This document shows, piece after piece, positions 1-10,810 of a stretch of DNA of 64,000 nt. Location: assembly GCA_010093605.1 (NCBI GenBank), contig MU004190.1, forward strand, positions 1,571,599 to 1,635,598, written 5' to 3'. Source of the stretch: Lophium mytilinum. Its lineage: Eukaryota > Ascomycota > Dothideomycetes > Mytilinidiales > Mytilinidiaceae. Under the pieces are notes generated by a model, which saw nothing but the letters and a program-made list of their open reading frames with translations, had not been told where the DNA came from and did not search any database. The translations under genes were made by a program, and so were the position numbers. Numbering within the stretch: position 1 is the first letter of the stretch; each line of letters starts with the position of its first letter.

Positions 1-808
1 TTGCTAGTCAACTTGGCACTCTCCTTCGCGCGTTCTGGCCACAGGACGGGCATCCTGGACACTGATATCTTTGGGCCCTCAATACCAACCCTTCTGAATC
101 TCTCTGGCGAGCCCAGGCTATCCTCGAGTTAGTCCGTACTTTCGTCGTTGCCTTCGCGCTACCATTTGTTAAGCTTCTCGTCAGACAACCAACTCATTCC
201 GCTATCAAATTATGGGGTCAAATCCATGTCCATGGGCTACCTGATTCCGGAAGCCTCACCCGTTGCGTGGCGAGGCTTGATGGTCATGAAGGCGCTACAA
301 CAACTTCTGCATGAGGTAGACTGGGGCGGACTTGATGTCTTGGTTCTAGATCTACCTCCCGGCACAGGGGACGTTCAATTGACAATCACGCAACAAGTCA
401 AGTTAGATGGTAAATTGTCGTACTAATTTCTCTATGTGCACTGGATTAAACACATTTCTAGGTGCAATCATCATCTCCACCCCTCAAGACCTCGCCCTTA
501 AAGATGCTATCAAAGGCGTCGCCCTCTTCAACAAAGTGTCCGTCCCGCTCCTCGGACTCGTCTCCAACATGTCCGCATTCATATGCCCTACCTGCTCGAC
601 GTCGCATCCCATATTCGGCTCGCCGGCTCACATCGCGAAGATGTGTGAGGATCAAAAGCTACGTCTGCTCGGGGAGATTCCTCTACATCCTAGCATATGT
701 GTGGACGCAGATCGAGGAAAGCCGACTGTAGTCGCGGAACCAGACAGCCTGCGTGCGAAGGCTTTTGAAAGCATTGCGAAGACCGCAGGAGAGCTTGTAG
801 GACTATGA
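1..808 (+). CDS. IND1: Ind1/NUBPL-type Fe-S P-loop ATPase, 3' part (5' truncated by window)
   Basis: Mrp/NBP35-family P-loop NTPase. The mitochondrial Ind1/NUBPL branch delivers Fe-S clusters to respiratory complex I. Exons are 1-127, 185-409 and 462-808; the two introns (57 and 52 nt) have GT-AG ends and joining them keeps one frame. Visible blocks in order are [16 protein letters not shown] (Mrp signature after the Walker A), [11 protein letters not shown], and ICPTC, the CxxC that binds the bridging Fe-S cluster in this family. The Walker A lysine loop and any mitochondrial presequence lie upstream of base 1, so localisation cannot be checked. Cytosolic Nbp35/Cfd1 are the alternatives. The [25 protein letters not shown] segment fits the Ind1/Mrp branch better. 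Stop codon at 806-808. Confidence 0.85.
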
Positions 809-2483
809 GAGAGTTGCTGTCGACAACGAATGTTTTAAGGTAGCAACGTTGAGGGTAAGAACGTGTACAAACACTGCAAGAAATGTACATACTTGTCACA
901 TTTCATTCCAACTCGAGAAGTCAAACCTCGTTTCGTGTCTCACCTTTATTGCATTCTTATCCATGAACCGGACACCCCCGACTCAATACCCTCAACGCTC
1001 CACCCAAAACAAAACCCTTCGTACGACATTCCAGACTCTTCGAATCAATCAAGTCTCAGACTCATCAACTCCACCATCATCCCTGGCATCTCGGTTCCAC
1101 CCACGCCCTCCCTTCATCGACACGCGACGTCCCCGAAACCATCGCGCGCCTCATACGCGAGAGCCACCACGTGCAACCGCCCGCGTCACCCCACCAAGGA
1201 CCAGGTACCCCGAGCCCGAATCCCGCCTCCAGATGCCCGGACACACACCCCCTCGCAAAGCTGTCTGGATTAAAGACGAGCAGCCAAGTGGCCGAGAGTG
1301 CTTCCCAAAATAGTATTAACTCGGCCCGATTCTAACACAGTACGGCACCGCGTACGGCAGTGTATTAGAGATTGAGAGGGGATGTTGGGGTTTACGTGTG
1401 TCTGAAACATGGCCTCATATCGAGCGGCGTGGTGGAATCCGTAGGTGTGTCAAGGCTGGCGCTAGCGATTGGTGGCCGGGGAGTACTAGGTGGGAGGCTG
1501 GGTTGGTGTGGCACAGGAGCGAGCGAGAGGATGGAGGAATGGTAGGAGTTTTTTAGTAAGGCTGGAGGAGCTGGATCTAAGCCGGGTGCGGCTGAGCAGA
1601 TGTTGGACAGGTTATTCGTATCTGCAGGACGGGGGCCATGAACCTCACAAGCAATCGAGAGTCAGATTCAACGTTACAAGAAGGCGGCATTGGAAGGTTT
1701 TACGAGGACAAAATAGTTAAAGGTTTATCCTACAGTTCCAACAGCTGGATATACAGCAACAACATCTATCGGCAGTGCGCCACATAGTAGCAAACACGCC
1801 CTACGTACAATTGAGTGTTGAGCATATGTGGTGATCCATCCCAGCCTTCCTAAGCCCTCAATAATTCCTCCGCAAGCAAGGTAAAAACATAACCAAAAAG
1901 GTAGTCCACAGGTAGAAGAGAAAACAAAGCCATGATCCCTGGGGTGAGCAGGGAAAAGGCCGAAATGGGGTATCAAAATACAGGCTCCACCATTTGGAAG
2001 TTCTCTCGAGTGCGTCGCTGGGACGACGAAGTGAAAGGGGGCAAAATGCTAGCATCTTGGGGTTTGAGTTGGTGCGTGTCGCGCAGGTAGAACGGAAACG
2101 TATATGTAGCTCGCGGGGTTCAAAAAGAATGAATCCTCCCGTGATTTGTCGGTTCGTGCTTTGCGAACGCGTTCGAATGCGCATGTGCAAGAAAGTGGTT
2201 GCTGTAAACAACAAAACAGATCGCAGGACTCGGGAAGACCATAGCATCCACGAGTCGGGGTAAGGGGTAGTAGTGTGAGGTGGGGAAAAAGGTTGAATGG
2301 GTTTCGGACATGAAGCATCAATCATCGTATCGACCTTGGCTCGCTCGCAAGGCCCCTCGCTAAAGTAAAAACTGCATCAAGCACTCCAGCTCCGGGAGAA
2401 AATGGGGCGCATAATCGACAAGTCGTTTATGCGGGATAGAAGAAGAGGTAGACGCACTCAAAGTTCCGTAGGAACTCGAAGGG
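809..2483. other. Intergenic, no supported gene
   Basis: About 1.7 kb between the convergent Ind1-like gene and the small GPI protein. Several open frames overlap here (849-1313 and 863-1273 in two frames of the same strand). They are rich in Pro/Arg/Thr, recognise no family and contradict each other, so I treat them as chance. No repeat or RNA gene seen. Confidence 0.5.
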
Positions 2484-2921
2484 CTACAGGGCAAGGTAGC
2501 CCACGCCAGCGGCTATCGCAGCGACAAGCGCGTTTGCGTTGAGATGCGACGCAGCGCCGGTGAAGGTGGGTACAGCGCCCGTGGTGGTTGGGTTGGGCAG
2601 AGATCCAGAGCCAGTGCCAGTGGGGTAGTAAGCGCCGGTGCTGCTCACAGTGTAGTTGGACACCGACGAGAAAGACGCAACGGAGGTGCCGTACGAAGTC
2701 GGGTAGTAGACCGGGGTCGGGCTCGGGGTGCTGGAGCTGCTGGAGCTGCTGGAGCTGCTGGGGCTGCTAGAGGCAGGAGGAGTGCCGGTCTTGGTCTCGG
2801 TGTGCACGAGGTAGACGGTCTTGGTCGAGTAGAAGGTGGACACGGTGGTTCCCTCGTAGTCGCCAGCGAAGGCAAAGGGGGCGAAGGCCGCGAGGGCGAC
2901 GAGGACGGCGGCGAATTTCAT
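2484..2921 (-). CDS. Small secreted Ser/Thr-rich protein, probable GPI anchor
   Basis: 145-residue protein with the plan of a fungal GPI-anchored wall or surface protein. I start at the second Met (2921) because MKFAAVLVALAAFAPFAFA is then a textbook signal peptide; an in-frame Met eight codons upstream would put polar residues before it. After cleavage come short TVSTFYSTKTVYLVHTETKT-like beta/Thr-rich segments, a poly-Ser tract (about residues 50-62) and Tyr/Ser/Thr-rich repeats. The C-terminus NALVAAIAAGVGYLAL is a hydrophobic tail preceded by a small-residue region, as needed for GPI attachment. Single exon. No catalytic domain is visible; a structural or coat role is inference. The poly-Ser tract corresponds to a CTG/CTC-type trinucleotide run and may vary in length between strains. 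Confidence 0.75.
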   Translation of the reverse strand: MKFAAVLVALAAFAPFAFAGDYEGTTVSTFYSTKTVYLVHTETKTGTPPASSSPSSSSSSSSSSTPSPTPVYYPTSYGTSVASFSSVSNYTVSSTGAYYPTGTGSGSLPNPTTTGAVPTFTGAASHLNANALVAAIAAGVGYLAL

Positions 2922-5574
2922 CGTGCTGGTGGTTTGCGATATCAATATGCTGTATAGCTGTTGATAGAGATGCGAATGCGCAAGGCAATGGCGCAGACTG
3001 AAGCTTTATGAAGCGGACAGGTGTCGAGACAGGTCGACGAAAGAGTGTTTCTGAAGCTGAATTGGCGTTTCTGGCGATTGCGTGCGACTGAAGCGGCGGG
3101 TCGTGTGCGTGGTGTGTGCGTGCGACGGTTTGTTGATGCGCCGGGACAGTGTTGAGGCTTAATTGTTTCGAAGATAGTTTGAATGGCTGAAAAGGAGTGT
3201 GAGTGCTAGGCACGGCCTGAGTAGGTCAAAAGAGTGACTGGGAGAGAAGCTGAAGGTGGAGCTGGAGACGAGGAGCAACGGGTGAGGAAGAAGAGGCTGA
3301 CCGGGAGAAGCGCGGGTTATGAGCGCTCTGCAGCTAAGATTGCATACGCTCGGACCATCCCAACGCTGGCCGGCAGGGCGACAAGGGCTTAAATTTTCAC
3401 AGCGGCGCGAGGCCGAGTGTGGCATAGCCATCAGATGATCGCTTGGGGCACCCAGATTTGTCTCACTCGTCCCGGCGCCTGGGGAAGCCGGTAAACTGCG
3501 ATGGCGGAGGGATGTTTTGTGCACGCCTAGTGGATACATTATAGCCAGCACACTAAAGCTATGACTAGGGGACGTGGTTGAGTTTCTCAGGTGATACAGA
3601 CGAGGAGCAGAGACAGGAACAGCGATGATAGGAAACATTCCTGAATTCCTTACTGAGGCCCCGAACGCGAATGGGAATACCTCTTCTATTGCTCGATATG
3701 AGTTTGATTACCCAGAGTATCTTACCCTGAACCTCTTGCTTCTTTGCTCGAGTCTCAGTGATCGACGTGTCAAGTCGTTATAATGTACGGTGGTGGAGGT
3801 TGATCAGTCCAGTCGTTAAAGTGCGTCGTTAAAATGCAGGGATGTTGCAGACCTATGCAGATGTTGTGCAAGCCAAGCCTGGAGAATTTACCCTCCCCCT
3901 CCTCCAGCGGCAGCTCGTGACGGCGCGAGTCGTGAGTGGTCAGACGGAGATGAGGCACTTCTGGTCCTCTAACGGCTCTTGATCACGATCATCTCCATTC
4001 GCCTCGCCTTGGACCCTCCTTTAACCACCACCATCGCGCAATTTCCTCGCCCAACCGCACATGCGCCGACCTGCCTCATCCGAGGCTCTCTCCCCCGCCC
4101 TCGTCTTTCTCATCTTTCTTATCTTTAATCCTCTCGCGCCATGACGCTCCTCCATTGTGCCTCAGCGCTGCCTGCTGCGCCCGCTACATGAAACGGGCGC
4201 GTTATTTTCGTCGCCCAGGCACACCCACAGGCCCGAGCAAAGCCTGCCCACCCAGCCTCATCAGTCGCCGGTGCAGTGCGGCGGCGGTGCCACAGCCACG
4301 AGCGAGAAAAGCCTGCCACGTCCGTGGCACGCCGGAAACCGCAGCTGTCGCAGAGCCTGTCCGCCCAACGAGCCCCCTCCGTGTTGCATCTTGTGCCACG
4401 CTGCTGCTGTCACCGACTAATCGCCAGCTGGGCCCCTGCGATGGCGAATCGCCGTTGCAGACCCGCGTTGCGCCACTGCCTTCGAGACCCTTTGAGAAGC
4501 CGGCGCTTTCATGACTGAGTGCCTCCGAAGCCCGCCAAGAGTCTGTCTTCACGATGCTCAAAGGAGCGGAAATCGTTGGAGGCTACGAAAAGAGCGCTAA
4601 CGCAATAATGCGCTTCAGGAGATGGTTCGATCGTCCTGCTGTGCCTCCGGCTCCGCGAAGCCGTGCCCATTCCCAGCTCTTTTCGTTGTATGGTAGCATT
4701 CTCAGTCAGATGACCGCTCCATTCGCGCCTTGTGCTACACACAACGTGGCCATCCCGACAGCGCAGTGGAGAGATTCGCGCGCGGAAGAACTAGGCTGGA
4801 AACACGACCCAGCACCCAGAAGCTGGTTCAGCTTGAGATGCGCAGAAGAGTGATATTGCGCTGACCCAGTCTTGGCTCTTTTGAAGGGAATGAACTCTGC
4901 CCTCGTTCGACCGTGATTGATGTACGACTCTGCAAATTGGGAAAACATTAGAGCAGCCTCAAGAATGGCGCTAATGACCAGATGCTGTCGATACGGCGAG
5001 CTGGGGGTGGCGCGCCTTTCTAATCTGCGTTCGCGAACTGGGCCTCAAGGCGCGACTCGCTCAACGTTATAAAACGAAGAAGGCCGGGCGTGCAAATCAG
5101 ACGTGGGAGAGACCAAAAAGGGGCGCAAATGGAACCATTGGCTTGGTAGTAATTTGAAGACTTCATTAGGCGCCCTATGGTTAGGCTAGGTCGTCCAAGA
5201 CCAGTAATACCATCCCCAGCGAATCCCCTCCCCTTCCCCTGTACATCTTGCGAGAATGTCCGACCCCGATAAATCATGTCGCATATCAGAATGGAAGATC
5301 AAAGCTGGTACAAGTACAGGCTCGTGGAGTCGTAGACTGCCCGCCGTCGCTGAATCTGCAGTCCTTACGCCGAATGCTGATAAACCGACGCCCATAAAAT
5401 CGTCCATGATTTTGGTATATCCAAAAAGACTCGCCACATTCGCCCAGTTCCCACGCACCTACATTAATAGAGTGCTGCCGTATGTGCAATGGGTTGAAAG
5501 CCTAGGAGGACCGTACGGGTTGCCTCGCAGCTTGCTCGCGCGTCCATTTCATAGTCGGTCGCTGAGTAGACGCT
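2922..5574. other. Intergenic, no supported gene
   Basis: 2.65 kb between two minus-strand genes. It probably holds the promoter of the small GPI protein (just above 2921) and the 3' flank of the TCO89-like gene. Overlapping open frames at 4125-4561 on both strands are Arg/Pro/Cys-rich with no recognisable domain and I do not support them. No repeat from the families found later in the window is visible. Confidence 0.5.
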
Positions 5575-7317
5575 TTACTCGCTGTCGACAATCTCGGTGC
5601 TCTCCCACAGCCTGCGACAGATCTCATCGACTTCGTTGCGCACTCGTCCGTTGTCGCTGTCGAAGCTCTGCCGGCCCTCCACATCGCCACGTGCCCCGTC
5701 GAAACTAACACGTGATCTGCGCCGATCTGCGCCATCTCCCGCACTGCCGGAATCGCGAAAGCTTGTGCTCGGACTCTCTCCAATCCCATCCAACGTGCTG
5801 CCAACGGCGACGAATCCATTGGCGATGGAGGACTGCATTGTTGCTGTTTTCCGCGGCCGGCTGGGCATCTGGTCCAGTCGATTGATCGCATCCATAAGAG
5901 GATTGCGGAATCTGCGGATGACATTGTATTCCTGTGATATGTGCTCGAATTGGTGCTTCAAGCGGGGATCTAGACGCCCTTCACTGCTGGCTGCATATGG
6001 CAATCCAGAATTCAGGAGGGTGGGGCCGCCAGTCCGGGGAAGGATCACCGGGGTCAGATTCTGCGGCTCGATGTTCGACGACGCGCGCTGGAGCAACAGC
6101 TTCTGCTGCGTTCTTGATGGCGGCAAGTCTGTAGGAGTGCTCGTCCCTGACCGACGCGACTGCGCTCTTGAATGTGTCGCGGTGGCTGCCATATTGGGGG
6201 TAGACTTGTTGCGTTGTTGGGCGCTGAGGTCTGCTGATTGCGCTTTGGGTGAATTGCGCGGCGGTAGGAAGTTGCTGTTAGGCGTGCCGCCAGAGCTATC
6301 GCCGTCCATAAACCTTGATACTAGGTCTCTTCCAGGTGTATCTGCCAGTGTCGAGCCTTGACTGTGGCCCACCGACCGCCCTTCATGCGAATCCGGCACT
6401 GCTGTAGCTGATATCGAGGACATTTGTGGAGGGATATGATGCGATGCGCTGCGCTGGAGAAGTCTTGAAGTGATCATGTCTGCGTCTGGAGGCCTAGAGT
6501 GGTGTGAGCTGCTGCCGTTGGGCTGCTTGGGTGGGTAGACCTGATCAGGCTGATAGCGGGTCATTGGCGAGGGAGGCGTCTGGTAATCTGGAATCTTTGA
6601 TACAGGCCTGACTGGCTCAGACGTCTCAGTTTCCGACTCTTCTGGCGATGGCGCCTTGCTGGAATCCAGTATAACGGAGTTTTGCCGAGTATTGGAACGT
6701 GTCGTGGTTGGCGATTGTGACGCGCTTTCCTCCGTCCATGCGTCGTCCTGCGCCTCTTCGTTCCCTACATCGAAGTGCACCGTGGGGTGATCTTCCGGCG
6801 AGTGGCGTGTCTTTCCGGGGTGCGTAAGTGAGCGCTTTGGTGGTGCGATCTCGTTCTTGGTAGGCTTCAGCATGTTCTTAGTCGAGCCCTGCCGGGAGAG
6901 GTGGCCGCTCGAGAGGTTCTTCTTCAGCGCGGCGTGGGTATGGGTGTGCGTGTTGTGCCTCACTATGCCGACCGTGGAAGCATTGCGCTTGAAGCCCGGA
7001 CGCGCGGGACTGGTGGGTGTGGAGGTTGAGTTTCCCGAGAGCGAGCGGCGATGGTGTTTGGCACCTGCAGCCGCATCGCCTCCCTGGGCCTGGGCGACCT
7101 TGCTCAGCTTGTTGAGATTCTTGCCGAATGAGGTATTGCGCGGGCCCATGCGGCTCTGGCCGACGACGTGTCTCTGGTGTTTGTGAGGAGCGGCCTTTTG
7201 GGACGACGAGATGCCATCCGAGGGCGACTGCGACGTCACGAAGGAAGACGAGGACGACTGCCTGACAGACGGAGGCCGTCTCGGCTGCGACTGGGCGTCC
7301 TGGGAGGAGGGCGCCAT
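5575..7317 (-). CDS. TCO89-like protein, putative TORC1 subunit
   Basis: 580-residue, Ser/Thr/Pro-rich, largely disordered protein. The N-terminal block HKHQRHVVGQSRMGPRNTSF followed by GKNLNKLSK resembles the conserved start of fungal TORC1 subunit Tco89 proteins (Pfam TCO89), which associate with Tor1/Kog1/Lst8 at the vacuole. Further conserved-looking blocks are GFKRNAS and KKNLSSGHLSRQGSTKNML, basic Ser-rich patches like kinase target sites, and a C-terminal segment DPRLKHQFEHISQEYNVIRR with FRNPLMDAINRL that looks helical. I choose Met at 7317 (MAPSSQDAQSQ); the frame stays open to 7443, so a 42-residue extension is possible. Single exon. Family assignment rests on memory of short motifs; another disordered regulator is the alternative. 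Confidence 0.55.
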   Translation of the reverse strand: MAPSSQDAQSQPRRPPSVRQSSSSSFVTSQSPSDGISSSQKAAPHKHQRHVVGQSRMGPRNTSFGKNLNKLSKVAQAQGGDAAAGAKHHRRSLSGNSTSTPTSPARPGFKRNASTVGIVRHNTHTHTHAALKKNLSSGHLSRQGSTKNMLKPTKNEIAPPKRSLTHPGKTRHSPEDHPTVHFDVGNEEAQDDAWTEESASQSPTTTRSNTRQNSVILDSSKAPSPEESETETSEPVRPVSKIPDYQTPPSPMTRYQPDQVYPPKQPNGSSSHHSRPPDADMITSRLLQRSASHHIPPQMSSISATAVPDSHEGRSVGHSQGSTLADTPGRDLVSRFMDGDSSGGTPNSNFLPPRNSPKAQSADLSAQQRNKSTPNMAATATHSRAQSRRSGTSTPTDLPPSRTQQKLLLQRASSNIEPQNLTPVILPRTGGPTLLNSGLPYAASSEGRLDPRLKHQFEHISQEYNVIRRFRNPLMDAINRLDQMPSRPRKTATMQSSIANGFVAVGSTLDGIGESPSTSFRDSGSAGDGADRRRSRVSFDGARGDVEGRQSFDSDNGRVRNEVDEICRRLWESTEIVDSE

Positions 7318-9232
7318 GCTTACTTTTCTGCACGTCTGCCCGTCTGCAGTTCGCTGGATGTGTACGTCGGGCTTGGAGGCGAGGGCGAGGGACAAAGGCG
7401 CGCCTACGATCGGCGCGGCGCAACGGACTGGGTGAGAGGGCACCGCGAATGGGCTGTCTGGCGATGTCCTGGGCGTCTGCCGCAGCGGGGGCGCTGTTAG
7501 AGGGGTTCAATTGAGGTGTTGTACATACATGTACCCAACGATGCGCTGCAGCTGCTGGCGTGCAGCGACTTGCCCGATGCGGTGGGGCGGTGGCAGAATG
7601 AACCTGCCGTCCTTCACTCGTCTCAAGCGAGCTTCTTCATCCTTCACCCATCCCAACGAGCCTCTTCATCCTCATCTACTAGACTTCACGTCAAGTATCT
7701 TCTACCGATGCCATTTAGTCTGAGCCCTTCTCGCACAGTGACAAGCCTTCAGTCGTGCTCGGCGGTACTTTCCTTCATTGACACTGGCAGCAATTCACTT
7801 CTCCAACTACCTCTACTTCTCACAAGTTCTTTGGTTGGCCACTCTGCAGCATCTTTCATATCCTAAAGTCTCTCCATTAGCTCCCGCTCTTGGGTGGTTG
7901 CTATTATAAATAGATTCTCCTCTGTTACGTAGAAGTCCATGACCAATCCTACCCTTCGCAGTCGTCCAATGCCTCTCCTCCGACATTCAGTTCAATGCGA
8001 CGGTTGAATGAGCCGTATATCATCGTCAGCGCCCACAAAATAAGATCTCTCCCTATCCCCGTCTGATCTCTCTATTCCGTTCGTCATCACGTGATTCCCG
8101 TTCAGAAGCTCTGTGCTCGTTACAGTCTTATTCTGAGACGGGATCAGAAATCTCGAAAACGTGTCAGACCATTTCGAAACAGCAAAGGTACGACGAAATA
8201 GTGCCAACCGCCCCTTGCTTTTAGATGCTTATGTTTTGGAAAAAATAGTGCATACACAGTACAGACGACTGTGGCTACAGCGCAACTTGAAACTCACGGT
8301 TCTGCACACGGTCGTTAGTCACGATCAGCTACTCCAACAGACGCGAACATGCCTTTAGCATTGCATCCGTCAGTCTTATTCAGGAGGCATAGATCACTCT
8401 GCCCATTGCTATTCACCAAAAGTCTAAGTACTGGTGCTGGCGCGGACTAGATCGTCCCTCACCAAAAGGACCGCCAAAGTCGAAGTGGGCGAAGTAGAAA
8501 AGATCTTCGACGCCCTTCCGCCTGCGCCCATAGCGACTTTCGGGATCATGGAAAGGCTTCTCCGTAGACACTGGGCACTCTGGTTCTGAATAAACCGCGA
8601 AGTGTGATAAGCCCACAAGGACTTGTAGGGATAGACGATCTGGGGCCCATGTTTTCATTCGACGAGAAGGCCAATTATGTACAACGGCGTGCTGTCAACT
8701 ACAGTCGTTTACAGTAAGACGAGTATTCTTGGCCACTTCCAGCTCCTTGAAGATGAGATGGTCACGGGCATTTTAATACTCCTTTGTTTCCTAGGGAAAT
8801 CAACATTTACAAACACCTTACGCAATTGTGAACTGCCAATATCTACTGCCACTTTAATACTACTGCCCCTGCTTAGAATGCTTCTACAAGTTTCCACGTA
8901 GACCAAAGCTAAGAGTTTTCACATTTGCATTGAAGGACCTAAGCAGACAAGCGTAGTTTCTAAAACGACAGAATGCTTGCTGGATTTAGTAAGCCCCCTT
9001 TTTCATGCACAGCGTGCGAGTGCAGCCAGCGGTCACGCGCTATCAAGCTTCAGATGAACAACAGGTCTGATGAACGAACGTATATTGATTTCAGTCTAGG
9101 AAATGAAAGGAAAGCCAATGCCAACCACCCTGCCCCAGAGTGAGAAATGCTCTCGCTAAATTACGAAACCGTGCGCCACCTTCCCCCCTCCATGTGTCGT
9201 TTTTCAATTTCATTCTGGTTGAATATAGATAT
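7318..9232. other. Intergenic, no supported gene
   Basis: 1.9 kb. The part adjoining 7317 should be the TCO89-like promoter. A TATA-like ATTATAAATAG lies near 7901 but no plausible coding region follows it. Short frames at 8161-8358, 8413-8658 and 8677-8901 have no recognisable domain and no splice sites that would join them. Confidence 0.45.
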
Positions 9233-10810
9233 CTAGGCCAAGTCCTTAGGGGTAGAAGGCTCGATAGCATCGACCTCCTCAACGCGGTCGAAAGACTTGG
9301 TGGGTGCGACAGGTTTGACCTTCTTCCCAAGCTCAAGAGGCTGGAGAGGCTTCAAGGGCTTGACGGGCTTGACTGGCTTGACTGGCTTGACGGGCTTGAC
9401 GGGCTTGACGGGCTTGACGGGCTTGACGGGCTTCACATACGGAACCTTGCGCCAGGGCCGTGAGGGCTTATCCGGCTGCTCGGGGGAGCTAGGCTTGGTC
9501 TCCTTGCAAGGCTTCTTGCCAGAGAAGTCTTTACCATCGTCCTTCCAGTCTGAAGGAAGCTGGCCGGTGCTCTTGTACTTGTGAATTGCCTGTCGATAGA
9601 TCCTGTTCCAATCGTTCGATTGGCAGCGTTGACCAACATGCCTGATCCGTTGCAGATAATCCGGGAGGGCGACAACGGTCCCGTTCTTGGGGTCCACCAC
9701 CTTGTCCTCTTCCCATGACTGCAGCTTGCGGTCGAACCAGTCAATCGTGCACCAGCTGCAAGAAGTCTGGTTTTCGCCTGGGCCGAAGGAGCGCTCACGG
9801 CGGTAGCCAGACCAATGTGCCCACGTGTCGTCGCACATGTCGTTCGCGGCCCCCCTGTACTTGTACCCAGGACGCTCAGTTCTCGCTATACGAGTGGCAC
9901 TCTCGATAAGGTCGAGGCCCTCGAGGTTGGCAGTGTTCATGCCGTCGACAACGAACCAGTCGTTGTACAGGTCATTGACACAGTAGTCTGAGCTGTAGTA
10001 AGAGAGGGGGTCCTTGCGACAGGTGTGCTCAAGACGACGCTGGATGGTCGAGATCACAGCAACGGGGCCGTCTTCAAGTCCCGGGTCGGCCGTGAAAGGA
10101 CCCAGGTAGTTTTCCATGTCGAACTTGTCGTCGGGCGTGCATTGAGATACGATGAGCTGGTAGGCTCGGTTGATAGAATCCGTGCAAGATCTCTGGCACA
10201 TTGGCCCGGAGTACTGAGTGGGATCAAGCTCGAATAGTGTTTCGTGCTTCCCGTTATCCCAAGAGCGGTTCCAGATCTTCTCGTGGCATGGAACGTAGGC
10301 GAGCGAGCTCCAGGCGGTCTGGCAGGCAGGGTTAGGGCCATATACCAGCGGAGGGAACACGGTAGGGAAATTGAGCCTGTTGTTCGAAGATTGCCATGGC
10401 TGGCTGAGGGGGATGTGAGTCCTCGGTTGATAGGATCGATAGTTTTGCGGGCAGTGGTCAGGACGTCGAGCGAGGATACCAGTGGAGATACTGAGGGCCA
10501 CAACGCTTGTAATCAGGAGACCGATGAAACCCATGATAGAAATGCTGGCCCAGCTTCGCTTTGAGCGCTTGGCGTTGGTCCCTGGACGACGGAACAAGCT
10601 CGCAAATCTCTGGAAGGGTCCTCGGCGGTGGGGGCAAGGCGTATCATTTCCACGAGTCCTGTGAGACAGAAGAGGTGCGCTAGTGCTGTAGAGACCTTCA
10701 TCGTCGCTAGCCTCGGCCTCGTCCCGAGTTGCTTCGACTCCGTCATCAATCCGCTCTTCGACCGGCTCCGCCGGCACAGGAGTGTAGTCCTGGGACGATG
10801 GTACACCCAT
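9233..10810 (-). CDS. Type II single-pass membrane protein, Cys-rich ectodomain and VKP repeat tail
   Basis: 525 residues, one exon. Residues 1-86 are acidic then basic (RRPGTNAKRSKRS just before the membrane), residues about 88-112 are a clear membrane span (ISIMGFIGLLITSVVALSIS), and the rest is a luminal or extracellular domain by the positive-inside rule. The ectodomain has many Cys, mostly next to Trp/Tyr (for example WSSLAYVPCHE, CSWCTIDWF, CRKDPLSYYSSDYC), so disulfides are likely. Such Cys/Trp-rich modules also occur in fungal surface proteins with LysM repeats, but no LysM is visible here. The tail carries about nine VKP tripeptides (bases about 9356-9435) ahead of a charged end. Function unknown; secretory-pathway or plasma-membrane location is inferred. 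Confidence 0.75.
   Translation of the reverse strand: MGVPSSQDYTPVPAEPVEERIDDGVEATRDEAEASDDEGLYSTSAPLLSHRTRGNDTPCPHRRGPFQRFASLFRRPGTNAKRSKRSWASISIMGFIGLLITSVVALSISTGILARRPDHCPQNYRSYQPRTHIPLSQPWQSSNNRLNFPTVFPPLVYGPNPACQTAWSSLAYVPCHEKIWNRSWDNGKHETLFELDPTQYSGPMCQRSCTDSINRAYQLIVSQCTPDDKFDMENYLGPFTADPGLEDGPVAVISTIQRRLEHTCRKDPLSYYSSDYCVNDLYNDWFVVDGMNTANLEGLDLIESATRIARTERPGYKYRGAANDMCDDTWAHWSGYRRERSFGPGENQTSCSWCTIDWFDRKLQSWEEDKVVDPKNGTVVALPDYLQRIRHVGQRCQSNDWNRIYRQAIHKYKSTGQLPSDWKDDGKDFSGKKPCKETKPSSPEQPDKPSRPWRKVPYVKPVKPVKPVKPVKPVKPVKPVKPVKPLKPLQPLELGKKVKPVAPTKSFDRVEEVDAIEPSTPKDLA
9356..9435 (-). repeat. 9-bp tandem repeat encoding VKP units
   Basis: On the plus strand the unit GGGCTTGAC (variant TGGCTTGAC) repeats about nine times in frame with the overlapping gene, giving (VKP)n on the minus strand. 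Units are nearly identical, so copy number probably changes by slippage. Confidence 0.9.

Noticed and set aside
849-1313. Two overlapping plus-strand frames of 136-154 codons
   Set aside because: Arg/Pro/Thr-rich in both frames, no domain, no splice structure; likely chance openness in C-rich sequence.
4125-4561. Several frames of 64-119 codons on both strands
   Set aside because: All frames of a GC-rich stretch are open; compositions are not protein-like and no family appears.
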